Assembly (NCBI GenBank): GCA_000432655.1
Contig: HF986349.1
Span: 43,214-65,101, forward strand
Length of the DNA: 21,888 nucleotides
DNA from: Bacteroides sp. CAG:1060
Lineage (GTDB): Bacteria; Bacteroidota; Bacteroidia; Bacteroidales; UBA932
Direction of reading: 5' to 3'
Within the stretch, counting starts at the first letter, position 1. The number at the start of each line of letters is the position of its first letter. Made by a program: the position numbers and the translations under genes. Below, one piece after another: positions 16,669-21,888 of the stretch. Below the pieces are notes generated by a model. The model worked only from the letters and a program-made list of their open reading frames with translations. It ran no database searches and was not told where the DNA came from.

Positions 16669-17712
16669 TTATAAGTTATTAAATATCAATTCTTTGTATG
16701 GCCTTATCGGATCATTTGTAAAAATCTCCACAACGCAGGTCCCCCTCTTCGATTTTACTGATACCTTGCACTTTTCTCCAGCCTTTACGACATGCCCGTC
16801 TTTTATCGAGCATTCCACATCATCACTATGCCGCACGGCAAGAATGACAAGGTCTCCTCTTCCGGAATTGGCAATTTCAATATTGCCGGAATATGTCTTT
16901 GTAAAAAGCGACTTCGAAAGTCCAGCCACGGAAGGATATGTCATAAGAGACGGCAAAGGACCGTCCTGACTGAGCCTGCCAAGAATCAGACGCTCTACAG
17001 AAATGCCGCGAGAGGTCTTTTTGCCGTCAGCATACAAGCTGATCTGATCTTTTCGCATCTGATACAGATGTGAGTCATCAGGCACATTACTCACGATTAT
17101 GACGCCGACATGGCTCTCAGGCTCAATATATTCAGGGCAAATCACATCAATAGTGCCCGATGAACTTTCGGCACGCAGACGAACGCGGGATTTGCCCAGA
17201 TTTGCAAGCTCCACAATCTTTCGCGAGGACTCTCCCCAATAGGAATAGCCGAAATTGACAGTACTTACATCTGAGCGCAAATCACCATCCAAAACTATAG
17301 GGAACTTCCGCGCCAATGACGTATCCATAGGCACAACATCGGCCATAACACTCAGAGTTGAAAGATGAATACCTTCCTTGGAGTAAATATCAACCGTCCT
17401 ATAGACCAGGGACTCTGCTCCGGAAGGGTCAAACACCACATCCACACTGGCACGCTGACCTGGTTTCAATGATTTGGCAGAAAGCTTTGCATTTACACAA
17501 GAGCAACTTGGGACCGGTTCAAGAAGATTCAACACGGCACCTGAGCAATTGACAAACTCGAAAGAATGGTACAAACGGCCATCGGACTCACGGACCTTGC
17601 CGAAGTCATATTCTTCAGAATTGAAATTTATAAAAGTCCCGCCCTCCTGACCGTATAGGATTGTTGGGAACAAGAGGGCGAGAGCAACAAATAAATTAAC
17701 CAATTTAACCAT
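16669..17712 (-). CDS. Exported DUF1573-repeat protein, function unknown
   Basis: The 347-residue protein has a Sec signal peptide (hydrophobic residues 5-20, cleavage near Gly21-Gln22). The first DUF1573 domain (about 30-130) shows EYDFGKV, HSFEFVN, PSCSCV and LKPGQ. A second Ig-like unit (about 148-240) repeats VNFGY...VELANLGKS. A third (about 255-347) shows IEIANSGRGDLVIL and ends with EIFTNDPIRPYKEL, the typical end of such repeats. So it is three tandem beta-sandwich units without an enzyme signature. DUF1573 proteins are abundant in Bacteroidota and have no established role. As first gene of the GH3-CE15 operon it may be a structural, adhesion or binding partner of the xylan enzymes; that is inference. 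Confidence 0.85.
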   Translation of the reverse strand: MVKLVNLFVALALLFPTILYGQEGGTFINFNSEEYDFGKVRESDGRLYHSFEFVNCSGAVLNLLEPVPSCSCVNAKLSAKSLKPGQRASVDVVFDPSGAESLVYRTVDIYSKEGIHLSTLSVMADVVPMDTSLARKFPIVLDGDLRSDVSTVNFGYSYWGESSRKIVELANLGKSRVRLRAESSSGTIDVICPEYIEPESHVGVIIVSNVPDDSHLYQMRKDQISLYADGKKTSRGISVERLILGRLSQDGPLPSLMTYPSVAGLSKSLFTKTYSGNIEIANSGRGDLVILAVRHSDDVECSIKDGHVVKAGEKCKVSVKSKRGTCVVEIFTNDPIRPYKELIFNNL

Positions 17713-17777
17713 TCGGTGTAAAAGTAATGTTAATCCCTTTTCCCCTAAATAAAATCACTAACAAATTGTTGCTCAGA

Positions 17778-17832
17778 TGTTACATTTTGAGAAACTCTTC
17801 AAATGTATCCATACCAAGAACTTAATGTAACA
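17778..17832. repeat. Inverted repeat upstream of the DUF1573-GH3-CE15 operon
   Basis: TGTTACATT (17778-17786) is repeated in perfect inverse as AATGTAACA (17824-17832) with 37 bp between. Inside, TACATTT (17781-17787) also has an inverse copy, AAATGTA (17801-17807). It lies in the intergenic region between the divergent DUF1573 and CYTH genes. It could be an operator or a hairpin in the leader RNA. Confidence 0.6.
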
Positions 17833-17855
17833 GAATAATCCTCCTGAACATCACA

Positions 17856-17887
17856 CAAAATTAACAATTCTTCTAGACAAGAACAAT
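17856..17887 (-). promoter_or_regulatory. Candidate promoter of the DUF1573-GH3-CE15 operon
   Basis: On the minus strand ATTG (17887-17884) and TAATTTTG (17863-17856) are 20 bp apart, matching -33/-7. The start near 17849 would give a leader of about 137 nt containing the inverted repeat. A second -7-like element, TACATTTG at 17807-17800, has no -33 and overlaps the inner repeat. Confidence 0.5.
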
Positions 17888-17897
17888 AATTAACTCG

Positions 17898-17905
17898 TAT
17901 CTTTG
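17898..17905 (+). promoter_or_regulatory. Candidate -7 promoter element of the CYTH gene
   Basis: TATCTTTG matches TAnnTTTG and stands 20 bp before the ATG. No convincing -33 is seen 20 bp upstream. Confidence 0.55.
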
Positions 17906-17925
17906 CACAAAATTTAAAGAGCAGT

Positions 17926-18399
17926 ATGGCTATTGAAATAGAGAGAAAGTATCTCGTCTCAGGAGAATATAAGTCCGAAGCGAAGTCTGCACTTCGCATC
18001 ACGCAAGGGTATTTGTGTGCCGATCCGGTACGCACCGTACGTGTCAGGACCAGAGGAAATCAAGGATTCTTGACAATCAAAGGAAGAAGCAACCATGCCG
18101 GCATCAGCCGATACGAGTGGGAGAAAGAAATTCCCGTAGAAGAAGCGAAAGAACTGCTCAATCTCTGCGAACCCGGGATTATAGACAAGACAAGGTACTA
18201 TATCGACTTCGGCCGACACACTTTCGAAGTAGATGAATTCCATGGAGACAACGAAGGGCTGACCATGGCGGAAATAGAACTGACTTCCGAAGACGAGGCG
18301 TTCGAAACCCCTTCATGGCTCGGAGAAGAGGTGACCGGAGACAGACGGTACTACAACTCTTACCTCGCTAAGATACCGTTCACAAAATGGAAGAAGTAG
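17926..18399 (+). CDS. CYTH-domain triphosphate tunnel metalloenzyme
   Basis: The 157-residue protein is a single CYTH domain. The N-terminal signature ExExK is present as EIERK (Glu4, Glu6, Lys8). The alternating basic strands expected to line the tunnel are visible in RTVRVRTRG and LTIKGR, with YEWEKEI, DKTRYYIDF and MAEIEL supplying further charged residues. Stand-alone bacterial members of this size (the CthTTM/NeuTTM type) mostly hydrolyse inorganic tripolyphosphate or nucleoside triphosphates; adenylate cyclase activity is less likely. It is a single-gene unit. Its last codons form one arm of a terminator hairpin shared with the convergent acyl-CoA synthetase gene. Confidence 0.9.
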   Translation: MAIEIERKYLVSGEYKSEAKSALRITQGYLCADPVRTVRVRTRGNQGFLTIKGRSNHAGISRYEWEKEIPVEEAKELLNLCEPGIIDKTRYYIDFGRHTFEVDEFHGDNEGLTMAEIELTSEDEAFETPSWLGEEVTGDRRYYNSYLAKIPFTKWKK

Positions 18400-18420
18400 G
18401 GACATCCCCTACTTCTTTTT
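18391..18420 (+). terminator. Terminator hairpin built from both gene ends (CYTH / acyl-CoA synthetase)
   Basis: AAGAAGTAGGG (18391-18401) pairs perfectly over 11 bp with CCCTACTTCTT (18407-18417) across a 5-nt loop and is followed by a T run to 18420. It serves the rightward CYTH gene. The leftward side has only a poor T tract, so it is a weak terminator for the synthetase. Confidence 0.85.
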
Positions 18421-20055
18421 ATCCTTTTCGTACAGAAAACGTTTGATTTTGTGTGTGGCGGTCTTGACAAAAGGCTCCTTCTGAATCTCCACCGAGCGAA
18501 TTTTCGAGAACTTGCTCACCTTCGAATTGACGAACTCGACAATCGCCTTCTGACGGGCTTCCAGTTCTTCTATAAACTTGTCCTCACCCTCAAGGTTCCA
18601 ATCAATTATATTGTCGTTCATCTGAACCAGGGCCACAAGCTTTCCATCACGCTGGACAACCAATGACTCTCCCACACCTTCCATGCTGTTAATCACCGCC
18701 TCAATCTCCTCCGGATAGATATTCTCACCCGAAGAGCCCAGGATAAGATTTCCCATCCTGCCTCTGATGTAATACCTTCCTTTCTTGTCCACATACGCAA
18801 GATCTCCCGTGTGGAACCAGCCGTCAAGCCTGAGAACGGACAAGGTGCGCTCGTAATCCTTATAATAACCAAGCATCACATTAGGGCCCTTTACTACAAG
18901 TTCGCCCTCGCCTGTCTCCGGATTCACGTTGTCAAGACGAACCTGAATATCAGGTACCGGCTTTCCGGTGCTCCCGACCTTGGTCTTATGCGGCGATGCC
19001 GCACAAATGAGCGGGGCCGTCTCTGTCAGACCGTAACCTATGGCATACGGGAAGCCTGCCTTGGAAAGGAATGCTTCCACTGTAGGATCCAATTTGGCGC
19101 CACCTATACCGAAAAAGCCGATTCGTCCGCCAAATGTCTTCATAAGCTTCATACCCACGAGTTTATACAGCAACCATGGCATCTTGTCCCTCAGGAAACG
19201 GAGAAAATGACTTTTGTTGATGGTAGGAACCACACTGCTCTTATAAATCTTCTCAATAATAAGAGGCACGGAAAGCATGGCTGTTGGCCGCACCTTTAGC
19301 ATGGCTGTTGGCCGCGCCTTTTTTAGCGCCCCTATCAAAATTGACGGAGTAGGCGCCTTCTGGATATACGACACTTTGGCGCCTACGGCGAACGGGTACA
19401 GCATACCGATACTCATCTCGTATGTATGGGCCATAGGGAGGATGGAAAGCATCACGTCCTTTTTGCCAAGCTTATAACTGTACCACGAACTCATAATGTT
19501 GGTACAGAAATTCCTATGGCTGAGCATAACGCCCTTAGCCTTTCCCGTAGTACCGGAAGTATATATGATAGCCGCCGTATCCATGGACATAGGGATACCC
19601 ACTTTCCCGTCACAGGTGTAGGTGGAGCCGTCCGACTTCACGAAAGAGAAATCTTCAATGTCTATAACGAGATTCAGTCTGCCGATTGTCTCCGGAGAGA
19701 GTTTGGGCAGTTGCTTCTTGGATACAAAAATCGCCTTTGACTCCGAATGTGCCATGATATTCTCCACCTCGTCATGAGACAATTCAGGCAGCATCGGCAC
19801 GGCAATTCGTCCAAATGCCGTGATAGAAAAGAAAGCAATGCTCCAATTCGGGAGATTCTCGGACAATATGGCCACCTTGTCAGTGGCTCCTATACCGAAA
19901 TTGGACAGAACCCGCGAAAGATTGTCCGCTTTCTCCTTGAACTGCAAATAAGAATTGCTTTCGTCCCCTCCGACAAATTCACACGCAATGCGTTTCTGAA
20001 AATGCGTTGTCGAATAATCATACACTTCAGCAAGCGTATTGAACAATGGCTTCAT
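18409..20055 (-). CDS. Long-chain acyl-CoA synthetase (AMP-forming)
   Basis: The 548-residue protein belongs to the adenylate-forming enzymes and would activate fatty acids to acyl-CoA via acyl-AMP. Motifs in order: phosphate loop YTSGTTGKAKG (about 165-175), YGLTE (341-345), WFHTGDLAYVD (413-423, Asp418 for ribose), the hinge region RGRMGNLILGSSGENI, and the C-terminal catalytic Lys, probably Lys536 in ATHKIKRFLY. Residues 247-262 contain a tandem repeat, ARPTAMLK-VRPTAMLS, encoded by a 24-bp near-perfect duplication that adds eight residues. The start is 17 bp after the aminotransferase stop, so both form one operon. Its stop codon overlaps a hairpin shared with the CYTH gene. Confidence 0.93.
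   Translation of the reverse strand: MKPLFNTLAEVYDYSTTHFQKRIACEFVGGDESNSYLQFKEKADNLSRVLSNFGIGATDKVAILSENLPNWSIAFFSITAFGRIAVPMLPELSHDEVENIMAHSESKAIFVSKKQLPKLSPETIGRLNLVIDIEDFSFVKSDGSTYTCDGKVGIPMSMDTAAIIYTSGTTGKAKGVMLSHRNFCTNIMSSWYSYKLGKKDVMLSILPMAHTYEMSIGMLYPFAVGAKVSYIQKAPTPSILIGALKKARPTAMLKVRPTAMLSVPLIIEKIYKSSVVPTINKSHFLRFLRDKMPWLLYKLVGMKLMKTFGGRIGFFGIGGAKLDPTVEAFLSKAGFPYAIGYGLTETAPLICAASPHKTKVGSTGKPVPDIQVRLDNVNPETGEGELVVKGPNVMLGYYKDYERTLSVLRLDGWFHTGDLAYVDKKGRYYIRGRMGNLILGSSGENIYPEEIEAVINSMEGVGESLVVQRDGKLVALVQMNDNIIDWNLEGEDKFIEELEARQKAIVEFVNSKVSKFSKIRSVEIQKEPFVKTATHKIKRFLYEKDKKK
19274..19321. repeat. 24-bp tandem duplication inside the acyl-CoA synthetase gene
   Basis: Units 19274-19297 and 19298-19321 are identical except for one A/G difference (19292 against 19316). 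Each is 24 bp, so the reading frame is kept and eight residues are added. Confidence 0.97.
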
Positions 20056-20072
20056 TTTATATTTTCAGGTAT

Positions 20073-21293
20073 TTAGTACGCGTTTCCACTAAGAGATTTA
20101 TAGGCATACAGCCCCTCTCCAAGAATATTTATCGCCTTTTTCAATTCCGGAACTTCCAGAACATAAGCGATTCTGACTTGATTCCGCCCCGCGCCTGGAG
20201 TCTTATAGAATGAGCCGGCCGGAGTCACCATAGTAGTCTGAGAATCAACTCTGAAATCAGTAAGCATCCATTTGACGAAATCTTCCGCATCTTCTACAGG
20301 CAATTCCGCAATCGTATAAAACGCTCCATAAGGCATGGATGCCCGAACGCCCGGAATCTCATTCAGCATACCCACCGCACAATCACGGCGACGTATATAT
20401 TCCTGTTTGACCTCATCAAAATAACTCTGTGGAGTATCCAGGGCACCTATAGCGGAATACTGGCCGAATACCGGAGGACACAGTCTTGACTGGGCAAATT
20501 TCAAAGCCGCAGCCATCACATCCTTGTTGTGCGAAACGATGCACCCGATGCGAGCTCCGCACAGGTTATATCTTTTTGATACTGAATCCACCAGAATTAC
20601 ATTTTGCTCGCATCCCGGAATATTCATTGCAGAGAAATGAGGCTCATCAGTGTAGCAGAACTCACGATAAACCTCATCACTAATGAGAAACAGGTCATGC
20701 CTCTTACAGAAATCTCCTATTGCAAGCATCTCCTCCCTGGTAAAAAGCTTTCCGGATGGGTTGCAAGGATTACTGATGAGCACAGCCTTGGTCCTGTCCG
20801 TAACAAGCTTCTCAAATTCGGAAATATCCGGAATCCGGAAGTCATCGTCTATTGAGGTCGGAACAGCCTTCAATGTAATTCCATTAAGAAATGCAAATGT
20901 CTGATAATTCGTATAATAAGGCTCGATAACTATTATCTCATCACCTCTGTCGGCAGCAATTTGCATCGCACTGGCGAAAGCCTCACTGCCTGCCACTTCC
21001 ACAAGAAGTTCGGAAACTTCAATATCAATTCCTATCTTCTTGTAATACTTTTCCACCAAACCTTTGCGCAACTCCATCAAACCGGCAGAATTTGTATATG
21101 AAAGATGATGCATATCCTGACATCTTCTTATGACCTCATCAATGGCGCACTGCGGAGACTTGATGTCCGGAGCACCTACATTGAGATGATATACCTTCAC
21201 ACCCTGTTCTTTGGCAGCATCCGCAAACGGTACCAATTTACGGATAGCAGATGCAGGCATTAACCTGGTTTTGTTTGAAATTTGGAGCGACAT
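20073..21293 (-). CDS. PLP-dependent class I/II aminotransferase
   Basis: From the ATG at 21293 the protein has 406 residues, normal for fold-type I aspartate/aromatic aminotransferases. The PLP-binding Lys is Lys240 in SVSKRYNLCGARIG. Asn178 (SNPCNPSG), Asp206 and Tyr209 (SDEVYREF) bind the cofactor, and the Arg in NQVRIAYV near the C-terminus would bind the substrate carboxylate. The amino donor and acceptor cannot be told; aspartate or aromatic 2-oxoacids are likely. A longer frame begins at a TTG (21347), but that TTG is inside the -33 promoter element, so the shorter start is chosen. It is followed at 17 bp by the acyl-CoA synthetase gene, an association with no obvious pathway logic. 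Confidence 0.92.
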   Translation of the reverse strand: MSLQISNKTRLMPASAIRKLVPFADAAKEQGVKVYHLNVGAPDIKSPQCAIDEVIRRCQDMHHLSYTNSAGLMELRKGLVEKYYKKIGIDIEVSELLVEVAGSEAFASAMQIAADRGDEIIVIEPYYTNYQTFAFLNGITLKAVPTSIDDDFRIPDISEFEKLVTDRTKAVLISNPCNPSGKLFTREEMLAIGDFCKRHDLFLISDEVYREFCYTDEPHFSAMNIPGCEQNVILVDSVSKRYNLCGARIGCIVSHNKDVMAAALKFAQSRLCPPVFGQYSAIGALDTPQSYFDEVKQEYIRRRDCAVGMLNEIPGVRASMPYGAFYTIAELPVEDAEDFVKWMLTDFRVDSQTTMVTPAGSFYKTPGAGRNQVRIAYVLEVPELKKAINILGEGLYAYKSLSGNAY

Positions 21294-21316
21294 AACACTA
21301 TAACTACTTTGGAACG

Positions 21317-21348
21317 CAAAGGTATTCAAATTTATGGAATATGCCAAA
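21317..21348 (-). promoter_or_regulatory. Promoter of the aminotransferase / acyl-CoA synthetase operon
   Basis: On the minus strand TTTG (21348-21345) and TACCTTTG (21324-21317) are 20 bp apart, a full Bacteroidota promoter match. It sits partly inside the end of the YiiX-like gene. A second -7-like TAAATTTG overlaps that gene's stop (21334-21327). Confidence 0.72.
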
Positions 21349-21888
21349 ACTCTCCTGTCGAGACAGTTTCCAATACATCTTCCTTGGACATGGCTTGAGG
21401 ATTGGTGCCCCGGACTCCTTGAGGGACGGGCATTCCAAGACTGTCAAAAAGCTTTGTCCAATAGGCCGGCATATGTCCGTCAGAGTCAAGGAAGTTCATC
21501 GGAGACTCTCCGAAAATATGGGTTCCGTCTTTACACAGATAACTGTCCCTTACAAGTTCGCTGCAGTACTTGGCACCATTGTCGGGAAGGAAAGCCACAT
21601 CGTATGGCTCTCCAATGAACTGCTTGGCATTCTCCACATACCTCGCCGCATCTCTACTGCTGCACCCTTTAAGTCTTTTGACTTCAAACTGCGGATAAGA
21701 TCCGTCTTTCAGGGTAAAATCCCTGAGAAAAGTATCCAACGGATGTCTATCCACATTGTGCTTTATGGTCGCATCTATAATCCAGATGGAATCGTTCTGT
21801 ACTTCGAGGATGGCCACATGAATAATATTCAGTTCATTATCTCCGGCAGTGGCCGCCCCTATTGCCTCCGACATGGAGTCGGACCCTT
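21332..21888 (-). CDS. YiiX-type permuted papain-like cysteine peptidase/amidase, N-terminus cut
   Basis: About 185 residues are visible, and the frame continues past the window edge. The family arrangement (circularly permuted NlpC/P60, YiiX/DUF830 group) is seen: a His in NIIHVAILEV preceded by the SDSMSEAIGAAT segment, an FIGEPYDVAFLPDN stretch, and the nucleophilic Cys in KYCSELVRDSY. Such enzymes hydrolyse amide or ester bonds in cell-wall or lipid-linked substrates; the substrate here is unknown. The Met at 21874 is probably internal, because upstream in-frame residues (GSDS) fit the family and a signal peptide would be expected further out. The gene ends 38 bp before the aminotransferase, whose promoter overlaps its 3' end. 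Confidence 0.82.
   Translation of the reverse strand, partial: GSDSMSEAIGAATAGDNELNIIHVAILEVQNDSIWIIDATIKHNVDRHPLDTFLRDFTLKDGSYPQFEVKRLKGCSSRDAARYVENAKQFIGEPYDVAFLPDNGAKYCSELVRDSYLCKDGTHIFGESPMNFLDSDGHMPAYWTKLFDSLGMPVPQGVRGTNPQAMSKEDVLETVSTGEFWHIP

Noticed and set aside
21294..21347. 18-residue N-terminal extension of the aminotransferase from a TTG
   Set aside because: The extension crosses the -33 and -7 promoter elements and is absent from the family pattern.
1..21888. CRISPR arrays, insertion sequences, phage genes, riboswitches, rRNA
   Set aside because: No regularly spaced repeats, transposase or integrase frames, known riboswitch-like leaders or rRNA stretches were found on reading both strands.

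Overview
The window looks like chromosomal DNA of an anaerobic Bacteroidales bacterium (Bacteroidota), probably a gut or rumen lineage. Four points support this: promoters repeatedly match the Bacteroidota -7 consensus TAnnTTTG, several with TTTG or TTG 20 bp upstream; Shine-Dalgarno sites are essentially absent; there is a one-polypeptide pyruvate:ferredoxin oxidoreductase; and there is a lipoprotein-based xylan-degradation operon. The species assignment is inference. Coding density is very high. No gene-free stretch exceeds 300 bp; the longest is 17713-17925.

Layout. At the left edge, tRNA-Arg(CCG), pheA (chorismate mutase/prephenate dehydratase) and the start of aroC (chorismate synthase) run leftward as one cluster for aromatic amino acids. 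fabD (fatty acid synthesis) runs rightward and overlaps tail-to-tail with pdxB (vitamin B6 synthesis). Next come rightward nifJ (PFOR), a periplasmic two-lobed M16 zinc peptidase closed by a strong terminator, and a two-gene unit of a low-molecular-weight protein phosphatase and an EamA-type exporter.

From 11416 to 17712 the genes run leftward. ugd (UDP-glucose dehydrogenase) has its own promoter. Upstream of it lies a three-gene unit: a DUF1573-repeat exported protein, a GH3 lipoprotein of the beta-xylosidase type with a PA14 insert, and a CE15-like glucuronoyl esterase lipoprotein, ending in a strong terminator. The two enzymes fit together for trimming glucuronoxylan: cleaving ester links to lignin and releasing xylose.

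A small CYTH triphosphate-tunnel enzyme runs rightward from a region shared with the DUF1573 operon. It converges on a leftward pair: a PLP aminotransferase followed by a long-chain acyl-CoA synthetase. At the right edge a YiiX-type papain-like peptidase is cut by the window end.

Most genes are conserved housekeeping or carbohydrate functions. I found no clear undescribed multi-gene system. The most unusual points are a recent 24-bp in-frame duplication in the acyl-CoA synthetase, a hairpin made from the Lys-Lys-stop ends of two convergent genes, a CE15-like esterase lacking the usual Arg after its nucleophile, a Cys-rich segment in PFOR, and an inverted repeat ahead of the xylan operon.
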